A stretch of 64,000 bases of DNA from Collinsella aerofaciens (GCA_905213325.1 CAJMHW010000003.1:45441-109440); one strand, 5' to 3'. Positions 19,957 through 31,626 are shown, numbered from the stretch's first letter. Made by a program: numbers and translations. Notes: generated by a model not told the origin, from the sequence alone.

Positions 19957-21081
19957 CTAGCGATCGAACTCCGCCAGTGCCTCGCCCAAAAGCCTCAGGC
20001 CCTCGCGCAGAACGTCCTCGCTCGCGCAGTAGCCCAGGCGTGCGCCGCAGGGAAGCTCAAAACGGCTACCGGGGACCAGCAGCACTCCCCTCTCGGACAG
20101 CAGGCGCCTGCAGAACTCCTCGTCATCCTCGGGAATATCCAGCTGGATAAACGAGGTGGACACGCCCTGCGGGGCCGTCCAGGAAACGCGATGCTGCGTA
20201 TCGATCCAAGCCTGCGCGATATCGCGGTTGCCAAACACGATCTTGCGATTGCGCTCGAGAATCTTATCCTTGTGCTCAAGCACATAGGTCGCCAGGGCGT
20301 CGTTGAACACACCGCCGCAGATCATGGTGTAATCGCGATAGGTGCGGATGCGGCTGGATATCTCTTCGTCTGCCAGGACCCAGCCCACGCGGGCCGCAGG
20401 TGTCGAATAGGTCTTCGACAACGAGTTGGTGACAATGGCCCTCTCGTACACGTCGACCATCGACATAAAGGACTCAGTGTTTTCGAGCGGCAGATATACC
20501 TCGTCGCACAGCACGTAGGCGCCCACCGAGCGGGCGATCTCGGCAATCTGGCCTAGCATATCGGCATCGAGCACCGTACCGATGGGGTTAGATGCGTTGT
20601 TGATGCAGATGAGCTTGGTGTTGGGACGCACCAAGCGCTTGAGTTCCTCGATATCGGGCTTCCAGCCGAGTTCCTCGCGAAGCTCCCAATACTCGACCTC
20701 GGCGCCCAGCGTGCGCGGAATCTCGTAGAGCGGCGCGTAGGTGGGCCACTCGGCGATAACATGGTCGCCGGGCTCGACCACAGCCATGATGGCGTTGAGG
20801 TTAGCGCCCGTGCAGCCATTGGTCTGCAGAATGTGATCGGGATTGACCTCCCGACGATACAGCTTGGCAACCTCGGCCTTAAACTCCGGCGAGCCCTCGA
20901 TCCAGCCGTAGTTCATCTTCTCGCGGTCCAGGCGCTCGTAGAACGTGGCGCCGTCCTGTTCATCGAGCGCGCGCAGCTCGCCCATGGTGAGCGACGAGAT
21001 CGTCGACTGGGCGATGTCCCACGTGGCGCTCTTCTCCCAAACGTTGAGCCATTCCTCAACGCCAATCGTCTTGATGTCCAT
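19957..21081 (-). CDS. Class I/II PLP-dependent aminotransferase
   Basis: 374-aa fold-type I PLP enzyme. Visible features: TNGCTGANLNAIMAV (PLP phosphate loop), NNASNPIGTVLD, CDEVYLPLE, the Schiff-base lysine in SLSKTYSTPAARVGW and the C-terminal carboxylate-binding arginine region SRFELPCGARLGYC. The start at 21081 has AAGGAG eight nt upstream. It is sandwiched between two identical arcA genes with its own terminator, so a role with arginine, ornithine or citrulline is plausible, but the substrate cannot be read from sequence. Confidence 0.85.
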   Translation of the reverse strand: MDIKTIGVEEWLNVWEKSATWDIAQSTISSLTMGELRALDEQDGATFYERLDREKMNYGWIEGSPEFKAEVAKLYRREVNPDHILQTNGCTGANLNAIMAVVEPGDHVIAEWPTYAPLYEIPRTLGAEVEYWELREELGWKPDIEELKRLVRPNTKLICINNASNPIGTVLDADMLGQIAEIARSVGAYVLCDEVYLPLENTESFMSMVDVYERAIVTNSLSKTYSTPAARVGWVLADEEISSRIRTYRDYTMICGGVFNDALATYVLEHKDKILERNRKIVFGNRDIAQAWIDTQHRVSWTAPQGVSTSFIQLDIPEDDEEFCRRLLSERGVLLVPGSRFELPCGARLGYCASEDVLREGLRLLGEALAEFDR

Positions 21082-21136
21082 GGCCAAGCTCCTTACAAAA
21101 GCAGTCATCCAATCGTGTTGACGTTCCTCATACAAG

Positions 21137-21170
21137 ATTGGGGCGGTGCGAAAACCCGCACCGCCCCAAT
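21137..21170. terminator. 14-bp GC-rich hairpin between arcA copy 2 and the aminotransferase
   Basis: ATTGGGGCGGTGCG and CGCACCGCCCCAAT pair perfectly around a 6-nt loop. No long T run follows, so it may be a weak terminator or an mRNA-processing/stability element separating the two genes. Confidence 0.6.
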
Positions 21171-21230
21171 GGGAGACATCTAATGGCAGCTAGATGTATG
21201 TATTATGGCCTGTACGGGTCCTAGAAGACC

Positions 21231-22472
21231 CTAGAGGTCCTCGCGCCAGAAGGGCATGCTCATGCAGCGCGGGCCGCCGCGGCCGCGGGAGAGCTCGGCG
21301 GAGGGCACGACGAGAAGGTCCAGGCCCTCCTTGTACAGCACGTCGTTGGTGACGGTGTTGCGGGCGTAGACGCAGATCTTGCCGGGCTCGACGCACAGGG
21401 TGTTGGAGCCGTCGTTCCACTGCTCGCGGGAGGCCGCGATCGGGTCGCCGCCGCCGCAGGGGATCAGCTTGACCTGGTCGACGCCGGTGGCGTCCTCCAG
21501 GACGTGCTCGAGGGTGTCCTCGATCAGGCGGATGTTCACGTCGCCCGGGTTCTTGCCGGCGGTCAGCTCGTAGACGCGCAGGGTGCCCATGATGGCGGGG
21601 TGAATCGTGAACTTATCGACGTCGATCTGGGTGAAGACCGTGTCGAGGTGCATGAAGGCGCGCGAGACCGGGATGTCGAAGGCCAGGATGCGCTCGACCT
21701 TGGAGTCGGAGTTCCAGAAGATGTTCTGGGCCATGACGTCGATCGCGGCGGCCTGGGTGCGCTGGGAGATGCCGACGGCGAGGGTCTTCTCGTTGATGTT
21801 CAGCACGTCGCCGCCCTCGGTGTGGAACTGGCAGTCGCGGCGGAAGTACAGCGAGACGTCCTTGTAGTCGGGGTGGTACTTGAAGATGTACTTGCCGTAC
21901 AGGGTCTCGCGGTTGCGGGTGACCGAGTACATGCGGTTGAGGTTGACGCCCTCGCCGATGACCGCGAACGGGTCGCGGGTGAAGTAGAGGTTGGGCATCG
22001 GGTCGATGATCAGGTCGGACTCGGACTCGGAGTTGACCAGGGAGTCGAGGGTCGTGGACGCCGTGAGGGGCATGTCGATCTCGGACTTGGTCATGCCGGC
22101 CATGGTCTTCTTGACGAACTCGAGGTTGTCCTCGATGGAGTCCAGCTTCTCGCGGACGATCTGCGGCATGTGCTGGCCGCGGATGCCGGCCTCGGCGATG
22201 TACTGGTCGGTGAACTCGGCGCGGGCGCCGGGGACCTGGTCGAACACCTCGGCGACGAGGTTCTCGAGATAGAGGACCTCCACGCCCTGGTCCCTCAGGA
22301 TCTGGGCGAAGGTGTCGTGCTCCTGCTGCGCGACCTCCAGGAACGGGACGTCGTCGAACAGGAGTCGCTCGAGCTCGTCGGGCGGCAGGTTGAGGAGCTC
22401 GTCGCCGGGACGGTGCAGGCAGACCTTCCTGAGCTTGCCGATCTCGGAAGGCACGTGCAGACCTTTCGTCAT
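21231..22472 (-). CDS. arcA: Arginine deiminase, copy 2 (identical to copy 1)
   Basis: 413-aa arginine deiminase with the same protein, same catalytic residues including C403 and the same upstream GTAGGAGG site as the copy at 18142-19383. Offset between copies is exactly 3,089 bp. Identity starts one base inside the stop codon (TAG here) and ends in the leader at about 22496; beyond this the two upstream regions are similar only in short blocks. Such abrupt borders suggest a recent copy event or ongoing gene conversion restricted to the coding unit. Confidence 0.96.
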   Translation of the reverse strand: MTKGLHVPSEIGKLRKVCLHRPGDELLNLPPDELERLLFDDVPFLEVAQQEHDTFAQILRDQGVEVLYLENLVAEVFDQVPGARAEFTDQYIAEAGIRGQHMPQIVREKLDSIEDNLEFVKKTMAGMTKSEIDMPLTASTTLDSLVNSESESDLIIDPMPNLYFTRDPFAVIGEGVNLNRMYSVTRNRETLYGKYIFKYHPDYKDVSLYFRRDCQFHTEGGDVLNINEKTLAVGISQRTQAAAIDVMAQNIFWNSDSKVERILAFDIPVSRAFMHLDTVFTQIDVDKFTIHPAIMGTLRVYELTAGKNPGDVNIRLIEDTLEHVLEDATGVDQVKLIPCGGGDPIAASREQWNDGSNTLCVEPGKICVYARNTVTNDVLYKEGLDLLVVPSAELSRGRGGPRCMSMPFWREDL

Positions 22473-22553
22473 GGCCTCCTACCTTTCTTTCGGGCCTTTC
22501 GGCCGAATCTCTCAGCGCCCTTCCATAGCGGACGCTGCTTGCTGACAGCTCTA

Positions 22554-22619
22554 GTTATATCCAAATTCCACCCGCAATTCCACCTCGCCCCCGAACGGTC
22601 AACAAAGTGCGATGAACGG
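22554..22619 (-). promoter_or_regulatory. arcA copy 2 promoter with GAACGG repeat pair
   Basis: TATAAC (22554-22559), 18-bp spacer, GTGGAA (22578-22583), then GAACGG at 22593-22598 and 22614-22619, again 21 bp apart and 10 bp from the -35. The interval 22620-22982 is AT-rich and non-coding; it holds a small AGGAC/GTCCT stem near 22880-22893 and no other structure that I can support. Confidence 0.6.
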
Positions 22620-23027
22620 TATATCGCACGAGATTCCCCCATAATGTACTTCGGCGTTCTAAAGTAACTTTTCTAAGGTAAACGCTCTTTTTTCCTAAAA
22701 ACTATTTGCAATTGCATCTCTAAACTTTTGATTCAGAATTGCATAGCTAAATCGGTTTTATGTATATAAATGATGTTTGTTTACGTTTCCGCCTGCATTC
22801 AATGATATTCAGCTATCCATCATTCTTATTCACACTTACGTACCAGTTGAGTGAGGATATAGACCGCTTGCAGACGAGCAGGACGTCAGTCCTATGACTT
22901 GTCAGCGTAAGAAGTAGGTAAAGATACCGTTCACGCGATACGTCCGTGCCAGCGGTCGACTAAATTGAGACAATAGTGATTAGTGTTAGGCTACCGTCCC
23001 TTGTGGGGACTGAACGGACAGATGCAT

Positions 23028-25430
23028 ATGCCGAGCAAAATCGAAAAGAAGCAAGCCGCCGCAAAGCTGCGCAAACCGCCGCGCGACTTCTCGTACACGC
23101 AAAACCGAGAGCTCAGCTGGCTACGCTTTGACAACCGCGTGCTCGACGAAGCCTTCGACGAAACCGTTCCGTTATTCGAGCGACTAAAGTTCGTCTCGAT
23201 CTTCGAGTCCAACCTCGACGAGTTCCTTATGGTGCGCGTGGGCGGCCTGTCCGATCTGGCGGAGCTCAAAAAACAACCTGTCGACAACAAGAGCAATATG
23301 ACCGCCTCCGAACAGGTCGATGCTGTCATGGCCGAAATGCCCGGGCTCCTTACCCGTTGGGAGTCCATCTTTAAGAGCATCGAGGGCAAGCTCGACACCT
23401 TGGGCGTTCACCGCGCCCGCATCGATTCGCTTACGCCCGAGGAGCGCACCTTTGTAACCCGCTACTTCCAGGCCTACGTGTCACCGGTCATCTCGCCGCT
23501 GGTCATCGATCCTCGCCACCCCTTCCCCAACCTGCGCAATGGCGCGCTCTATCTGGCCTGTGGTCTGGACGGTGCCACCGACGAGGAGAGCCTGCTGGGC
23601 CTTATCGAGATTCCCGCCTCGATGAACCGCGTGGTCGAGATCCCCTCGCCCACCGGCACCTACTCCTACATCTTGCTCGAGGACGTCATCCTCGCCTGCC
23701 TGGACAGCTGCTTTGGCTCCTATAAGCCGCTGGATCGTGCGCTGATCCGCGTCACCCGCAACGCTGACATCGATCCGGACGGCGAGGGCGTCGAGGAGGA
23801 AGAGGACTACCGCCAGCACATGAAGCGCATTCTCAAGAAGCGCCTGCGCCTGCAGCCGGTAGTGCTCGCGGTCTCGGGATCGCTCGAGAAGGCGACGCTC
23901 AAGACTATCCGCAAGGCGCTCGAGCTTTCGCGTCGCTCGGTCTTTACCTGCGATATCCCGCTCAACCTGGGCTACGTCTTTGGCATTGAGGGCAAGATTC
24001 CCGAGCACCTGCGCAACGAGCTGCTCTTTACGCCGTTTAAGCCGCAGCCCAATCCCACCATCGACATGACCCGCTCCATCCGCGAGCAGGTGCTGCAGCA
24101 CGACAAGCTGCTCTTCTACCCTTACGAGGCCATGAACCCGTTCTTGGACCTGGTGCACGAAGCAGCCTACGACCCCGAGTGCATCTCGTTGCGCATCACG
24201 CTCTACCGCGTGGCCAAGCAGAGCCGCCTATGCGAGTCGCTGATCGATGCTGCCGAGAACGGCAAAGAGGTCACGGTGCTCATGGAGCTCCGCGCACGCT
24301 TTGACGAGCAGAACAACATCGAGTGGGCCGAGCGCCTGGAAGAGGCCGGCTGCACCGTCATCTATGGTTCCGAGGGCTTTAAATGCCACTCAAAGATCTG
24401 CCAGCTCACCTATCGCGAGGGCATGGCGCTAACGCGCCTCACACTTTTGGGCACCGGCAACTTTAACGAGAAGACGGCCAAACTCTACAGCGACTTTATG
24501 CTCATGACAGCCCATCCCGGCATCGGCGAGGACGCCAACCTGTTCTTCCGCAACCTGTCGCTGGGCAACCTGCGCGGCGACTACCGCTTCCTGGGTGTGG
24601 CGCCCGTCGGACTGAAACCGCTCATCATGCGCGGGCTTGACCGCGAGATCCAGCGCGCCCTTGCCGGCGAGCCCGCCCGCGTGTTCTTTAAGCTCAACTC
24701 GCTGACCGACCGCGAGGTTATCGACAAGATCGCCGAGGCATCGTGTGCCGGCGTGCGCGTAGACATGATCATCCGAGGCATCTCGTGCCTCAAGCCCGGT
24801 GTTCCGGGCAAGACCGAGAACGTGCATGTCCGCTCCATCGTCGGACGCTTTTTGGAGCACGCGCGCGTCTATGCTTTCGGCGTGGACTCGGACATGATTT
24901 ACCTGAGCTCGGCAGACATGATGACGCGCAACACCGAGCACCGCGTGGAGATTGCCTTCCCCGTGCTCGACCCCACCTGCCGCGCCCTGGTGCACGAGTA
25001 CATGGGCATGCAGCTGCGCGACAACGTGAAGGCCCGCAGCCTCACGAGCGACGGCACCTGGGTCCCCGTGGAGCGTGCAGAGGGTGAGAAACCCTTCAAC
25101 TCACAGGAAGCCCTGCTGGAGCGCGCCTATCGCAACGCCGAGGCCGCGCCCGAGCCCGTCATTGAGGCGGAACCTGCCTCCGAGGCCGAGCCGCAGCCAG
25201 TAGCACCCAAGGTCCAAGAGGTCCAGGCGACCGTCATTGAGCCCGAGCCTGCACCTGCACCTCAGCCCGATCCGCAGGTCACCAAGCCCGCACCCGAGAC
25301 GAGCGCCCGTCGCGATAAGCCCGCTGGCAAGACCAAGGCCATCGAGCGCCATCGCCCCGGCCGCGTGCGCATGGGCCTGGGTCTGATCGGCCTGGGTCTT
25401 AAGACGCTCATTACCGGCAAGACGAAATAG
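23028..25430 (+). CDS. ppk: Polyphosphate kinase 1
   Basis: About 800-aa enzyme that reversibly makes polyphosphate from ATP. Domains in order: N domain opening NRELSWLRFDNRVLDEAF, head domain, and two PLD-like C domains with ISLRITLYRVA, the autophosphorylated histidine in GFKCHSKICQL, LGTGNFNEKTAKLYSDF and a second-domain YAFGVDSDMIYLSSADMMTRN. A Pro/Glu/Ala-rich tail of ~90 residues ends in a short hydrophobic basic segment (GRVRMGLGLIGLGLK), an unusual extension that could touch membrane or polyphosphate. The ATG at 23028 has GGA nine nt upstream; 23022 is an alternative. A GTCCC/GGGAC stem lies just upstream. Confidence 0.93.
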   Translation: MPSKIEKKQAAAKLRKPPRDFSYTQNRELSWLRFDNRVLDEAFDETVPLFERLKFVSIFESNLDEFLMVRVGGLSDLAELKKQPVDNKSNMTASEQVDAVMAEMPGLLTRWESIFKSIEGKLDTLGVHRARIDSLTPEERTFVTRYFQAYVSPVISPLVIDPRHPFPNLRNGALYLACGLDGATDEESLLGLIEIPASMNRVVEIPSPTGTYSYILLEDVILACLDSCFGSYKPLDRALIRVTRNADIDPDGEGVEEEEDYRQHMKRILKKRLRLQPVVLAVSGSLEKATLKTIRKALELSRRSVFTCDIPLNLGYVFGIEGKIPEHLRNELLFTPFKPQPNPTIDMTRSIREQVLQHDKLLFYPYEAMNPFLDLVHEAAYDPECISLRITLYRVAKQSRLCESLIDAAENGKEVTVLMELRARFDEQNNIEWAERLEEAGCTVIYGSEGFKCHSKICQLTYREGMALTRLTLLGTGNFNEKTAKLYSDFMLMTAHPGIGEDANLFFRNLSLGNLRGDYRFLGVAPVGLKPLIMRGLDREIQRALAGEPARVFFKLNSLTDREVIDKIAEASCAGVRVDMIIRGISCLKPGVPGKTENVHVRSIVGRFLEHARVYAFGVDSDMIYLSSADMMTRNTEHRVEIAFPVLDPTCRALVHEYMGMQLRDNVKARSLTSDGTWVPVERAEGEKPFNSQEALLERAYRNAEAAPEPVIEAEPASEAEPQPVAPKVQEVQATVIEPEPAPAPQPDPQVTKPAPETSARRDKPAGKTKAIERHRPGRVRMGLGLIGLGLKTLITGKTK

Positions 25431-25454
25431 TCGTTTGTAGAAGCAGTTTGTAGA

Positions 25455-25497
25455 AGCGCCCCGCATTTGAGGAAAGCCTCGGATGCGGGGCGCTTTT
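25455..25497 (+). terminator. Terminator after ppk
   Basis: AGCGCCCCGCAT pairs with ATGCGGGGCGCT around a 15-nt loop containing an inner GAGG/CCTC pair, followed by TTTT. Confidence 0.85.
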
Positions 25498-25543
25498 CCC
25501 TGCTACCATGGTGCGAACAACAACGCGAATGACAGGCAGGAAT

Positions 25544-26857
25544 ATGAAGCTCACTATAGAATCGATGACCTACGGCGCCGACGGGCTGGCGCACGCCGAC
25601 AACGGCAAGGCCGTCTTTGTGCAGGGTGCCGTGGCAGGCGACACCGTCGAGGCCGAGGTCGTACAGGACGGCAAGTCATTCATGCGCGCCCGCACCACCG
25701 AGATTCTGGAGCCAAGCCCCAATCGCATTCAGCCTCCCTGCCCCTTCGTGGGCATCTGCGGCGGCTGCTCGTGGGGCAATCTCTCACGCACGGCACAGCT
25801 CGCCGCCAAGGAGCAAAACCTGCGCTCCACGCTCGAGCGCATCGGCAAGTTCGCTCCTGAGCTGGCAGATGAGTTGGTACAGCCCATCTGCCACACCAAG
25901 GACGACTGGGGCTACCGCAATAAAATCGAGCTCGAACCGACCGTCGTCAACGGTCGCGTGCGCCTTGGCATGCACGGTGTCGACCCCAGCAAAATCGTGA
26001 CCGTCGATATGTGTCCGCTGTTCGATAAGCGCTTCCCGAAGGCACTCAAATCGGTCGTCGGCGCACTCAACTATCTAAGCGGCAGCCATGACTTGGGGCT
26101 CGAACGCGTGGGCATTCGCGCATCGCGCCGCACCAAGGCACTCGAGGTCGCACTCTGGACGCCCACAGGCTCTTTTCCGCGCTCGCAGGTCTCCCGCGTG
26201 CTGGCGGACGCCGCTCATCCTACGAGCATCGTACGCGTGATGAGCAAGGGCGAAAAGAAGGCCCGCCGTGTCTCCAAGGTCGAAATGCTCGCCGGAGAGG
26301 GCTCATGGACCGAGAATATCGCCGAGGATCAGATGCGCTTGTCTGCCCCGTCTTTTTTCCAGGTCAACACCAAGGGTGCCGAGATTTTGATCGATCTTGT
26401 CATGGAAGCGCTCGACCCGCAGGAAGACGAGCTTGCCGTGGACCTGTACTGCGGTGCCGGCACCTTTACCCTGCCGCTCGCCCGCCGCTGCGACTTTGTC
26501 GCTGCCGTCGAGGCCTACGGCCCCGCCGTGCGCGATCTACGCCGTAACCTGGAAATCAACAAGCTTGATAACGTCGACGTCATTGGCGGAGACGCGGTGC
26601 GCGAGTTCCCCGACCAGGATGCCGACATCTTGGTGGTCGACCCGCCGCGCGCAGGCCTCGCCCCCGAGGCGATCGGCCTTATCGCCAGCACGAGTGCCCG
26701 CGATGTCGCCTACGTGAGCTGCGACCCGGCCACCCTGGCGCGCGATCTCAAACGCTTTGTCGAAGAAGGCACCTTCTCCCCCGTAAAGATCACGCCAGTC
26801 GACCTGTTCCCACAAACCTTCCACTGCGAGACCGTCGTCCACCTTAGGCGCAACTAG
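25544..26857 (+). CDS. RlmCD/TrmA-family RNA (uracil-5-)-methyltransferase
   Basis: 437-aa SAM-dependent enzyme that makes 5-methyluridine in 23S rRNA or tRNA. An N-terminal TRAM domain (about 1-60) is followed by a 4Fe-4S-type cysteine cluster beginning PCPFVGICGGCSWG, then the Rossmann domain with VDLYCGAGTFTLPLA, VVDPPRAGL, the catalytic cysteine in VSCDPATLARDL and the base in FPQTFHCETVVHL. The start is set at 25544 just after AGGCAGGA. Which rRNA position it modifies cannot be told from sequence. Confidence 0.9.
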   Translation: MKLTIESMTYGADGLAHADNGKAVFVQGAVAGDTVEAEVVQDGKSFMRARTTEILEPSPNRIQPPCPFVGICGGCSWGNLSRTAQLAAKEQNLRSTLERIGKFAPELADELVQPICHTKDDWGYRNKIELEPTVVNGRVRLGMHGVDPSKIVTVDMCPLFDKRFPKALKSVVGALNYLSGSHDLGLERVGIRASRRTKALEVALWTPTGSFPRSQVSRVLADAAHPTSIVRVMSKGEKKARRVSKVEMLAGEGSWTENIAEDQMRLSAPSFFQVNTKGAEILIDLVMEALDPQEDELAVDLYCGAGTFTLPLARRCDFVAAVEAYGPAVRDLRRNLEINKLDNVDVIGGDAVREFPDQDADILVVDPPRAGLAPEAIGLIASTSARDVAYVSCDPATLARDLKRFVEEGTFSPVKITPVDLFPQTFHCETVVHLRRN

Positions 26858-26892
26858 ACTGTTTGTCCAAGACCACGCCCGATGATTTTTCT

Positions 26893-26944
26893 GGAACGGG
26901 GATAAAAATAAATTTGTTCCGAATGATTATTTAATCCCCGTCCC
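26893..26944 (+). terminator. Inverted repeat after the RNA methyltransferase gene
   Basis: GGAACGGGGAT (26893-26903) pairs with ATCCCCGTCCC (26934-26944) with one mismatch, and AAAATAA/TTATTT extends the stem inward. It lies 36 bp after the stop. A second 11-bp stem, CCCCCCATTTC/GAAATGGGGGG, follows at about 26960-26991 inside the IS remnant and runs into CTTCTTT. Confidence 0.55.
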
Positions 26945-26949
26945 GAAAT

Positions 26950-27352
26950 TGAACCGCCCCCCCCCATTTCTTGAACATTAGAAATGGGGGGCTTCTTTAT
27001 GGACGGGAAAATCGGACACGACGCCACGCTGAGGACTCTTGCAGCAGAGCTTTGCGACAGGGGGTACGGGCGCGCCGAAGGGTGCCCGGACCCGGCCGGG
27101 GCCGGCGGCGTGCGAGAGCAAGCTCATGCGACGGAGCTGCTGCCGGGGCGCCTGAAGGACGAATTCTACAGGAACCGGACGTGGCGGAGCTTCGAGGAGT
27201 TCAAGCGGGACCTCGAAGCCTATACCGTTCACTGGAACAAGAGGAGGAGGCGGGCTAAGCAAAAGGGGCTGACCCCGGAGGAGTTCCGGAATCAGTCCCC
27301 ATGTGCGGCATAGGCCGCTAATTGACCCGTCCAAGTATCGGGGCGCAGTTCA
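26950..27352 (+). mobile_element. Internally deleted IS3-family element
   Basis: A 403-bp relic bounded by similar ends: TGAACCGCCCC at 26950 and, inverted, TGAACTGCGCCCC ending at 27352, both followed by a CTTG(A/G)AC block. These look like IS3-type terminal inverted repeats. The coding remnant inside (26999-27313) joins an OrfA-like N-terminus to an OrfB C-terminal tail. Flanking bases do not form a clear target-site duplication. Confidence 0.6.
26999..27313 (+). pseudogene. Fused IS3 transposase remnant
   Basis: 104-codon open frame. The last half, FYRNRTWRSFEEFKRDLEAY then TVHWNKRRRR and GLTPEEFRNQ, is the C-terminal end of an IS3-family OrfB integrase (the usual form is an FxxxL..YI.WYN..R....L.G.SP.EYR pattern). 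The catalytic DDE core is absent. The first ~25 residues look like an OrfA start. It is non-functional as a transposase but its ends could be mobilised in trans. Confidence 0.65.
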
Positions 27353-27399
27353 TTTCAGCGCCGCCCGAGAAAGCTAAACGCCTTCTGGCAGGTTGTCCC

Positions 27400-27434
27400 G
27401 GGCCGAGGGCGGCCACCTTGATCGCCCTCGGCCC
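27400..27434 (-). terminator. GC-rich 12-bp hairpin after the PTS gene
   Basis: GGGCCGAGGGCG and CGCCCTCGGCCC pair perfectly around an 11-nt loop, 55 bp past the stop of the PTS gene. No T run follows, so termination strength is uncertain. Confidence 0.55.
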
Positions 27435-27489
27435 TCACCCACCTCAACTGCTCCTCAATTACATGGAGCTGGTCGAGAAGAGGCGCAAG

Positions 27490-28938
27490 CTAGCGGGCGC
27501 CTTCCTCTTCGTCGTTGGGCCGGTAGGTGATGAACTCGATAACAAAGGCCAGGACGGCAGAGACGAGCGAGGCGATGATCGCGAAGATCATGTGAGAGAT
27601 CCCGGCGCCACCAGGGGTCCCGTCGATGAAGTTGAGCAGGTTGAAGACGCCGAGGCCGCCCGAGATGTACATGAGGGCGCCCGTCATTCCCACGATGGCG
27701 CCGCCAACGGCGGAACTCAGGCATGCCACGACGAATGCGCGCTTGTTGGGCAGGGCGATGCCGTAGATGCCCGGCTCGGTGACGCCGAAGAAGAAGGCGG
27801 AGATCATCGCGGGAAGGGCGATGCCGCGGAAGCGCTCGTCCTTGTTTCTGAGGTACATGGCAAAGATGACCGCTCCGAGCGCGAACCCGTGGCCGATGGT
27901 GGCGGCGAGCACGCTGTCGTGGCCGAGGGTGTTTAGGTTCATGATGGAGATGGGGATGAGGCTCCAGTGGAAGCCAAAGATGACGAGGCACATCCACAGT
28001 CCGCCGACCAGGGCGCTGCCCAGGACGGAACCAACCACGGGAAGCTGGAAGATGAACGAGAACGCCGCGCTCAGCAGGTTGGTGATGAGGGTTACCACCG
28101 GGCCGATGACGAGGTAGCCCAAGACGATGGAGACCGTCATCGTGGCGAGCGGTACGAGGAACATCTTGAGCGCAGTCGGCATCCAGCTCTTGAGCCAGCG
28201 CTCAAGGATAGAGCCGAACCACACCATGAGAAGGACGGGGATCACCGAGCTCACGTAGCCGGACACGGGCATGATGATGGGGACCCCGAGGGCGGTGGCG
28301 TACCACGAGAACGTGCCGGCCACGCCGAGGTCGATGCTGCCGAGCGCCTCGCCCGAGGTCAGGGCGACCATCGTCGGGTAGAGGAGCGCCACGCCGATTG
28401 CCACGCCAGTGAACTCGTTCATGCGGAACTTGCGCGCGGCACTGAACGCCAGGGCGACGGGAAGGAAGTAGAAGAAGCCGTCAGCCACGGTGTAGAGCAG
28501 CGTGTAGAGGCCGTCGTTTGCAAAGGCCGGGACGAAGTAGGTGATGAGGGCAAGCAGTCCCTTCATGATGCCTGCGGCGGCAAGCGGTCCCAGGATGGGC
28601 TGGAAGATGCCAGAGATGAGGTCGATGATGACGGAGGCAACGGTCTTATCGCCCTGGGGCTCGTCGTCGGCGCTTGCGCCGCCCGAGAAGTTGCCGGCCT
28701 CCATGACCGCGTCGTAGACGTCTTCGACGATGTTACCCACGACCACCTGGTACTGGCCGTTGGCCTGGATGACCTGGATGACGCCCTTGAGGGTCTCAAT
28801 CTTGGCCGTGTTGGCGCGGGACTCGTCCTTGAGCTTGAAGCGCACGCGCGTGATGCAGTGCGCGACGCTGGCGACGTTCTCGGCGCCGCCTACGTTCTCG
28901 AGTATGGATCTGGCCAGGTCGTCGTATTTTTCTGCCAT
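27490..28938 (-). CDS. PTS beta-glucoside-type EIIBC permease
   Basis: 482-aa membrane component that imports and phosphorylates a beta-glucoside. The EIIB domain (1-90) has the phosphocysteine C28 in VAHCITRVRF; the EIIC domain has about ten helices and the motif GVTEPGIYGIALP plus IFGFHWSLIPI. There is no EIIA domain, so a separate EIIA must supply phosphate. It lies 31 bp downstream of the 6-phospho-beta-glucosidase gene, which would hydrolyse the imported product. The substrate (cellobiose, arbutin, salicin or similar) is not determined. Confidence 0.92.
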   Translation of the reverse strand: MAEKYDDLARSILENVGGAENVASVAHCITRVRFKLKDESRANTAKIETLKGVIQVIQANGQYQVVVGNIVEDVYDAVMEAGNFSGGASADDEPQGDKTVASVIIDLISGIFQPILGPLAAAGIMKGLLALITYFVPAFANDGLYTLLYTVADGFFYFLPVALAFSAARKFRMNEFTGVAIGVALLYPTMVALTSGEALGSIDLGVAGTFSWYATALGVPIIMPVSGYVSSVIPVLLMVWFGSILERWLKSWMPTALKMFLVPLATMTVSIVLGYLVIGPVVTLITNLLSAAFSFIFQLPVVGSVLGSALVGGLWMCLVIFGFHWSLIPISIMNLNTLGHDSVLAATIGHGFALGAVIFAMYLRNKDERFRGIALPAMISAFFFGVTEPGIYGIALPNKRAFVVACLSSAVGGAIVGMTGALMYISGGLGVFNLLNFIDGTPGGAGISHMIFAIIASLVSAVLAFVIEFITYRPNDEEEGAR

Positions 28939-28969
28939 TATTATCTCCTTAGTGATATTGCCCGGGCGG

Positions 28970-31503
<2,534 letters not shown>

Positions 31504-31626
31504 TAGGCTCCCTTCCGTCTGCTGTCTTGCAGATGCACGTCTCGTGCGTCTGTTCCCTGCAGTCGGAAGGTGGGCTCGTGCGGTCTTCTGGCGGTGCATG
31601 TGGTACCTGCTGCCAAGACGAAAAAA

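Noticed and set aside
19384..19960. Classical ArgR boxes before the arcA genes
   Set aside because: No pair of palindromic TGAAT/ATTCA-type 18-bp boxes could be found; the GAACGG direct repeats are different in kind.
20553..20870. Small open frames inside the aminotransferase gene
   Set aside because: They are alternative-frame shadows without ribosome sites, inside a gene with clear motifs.
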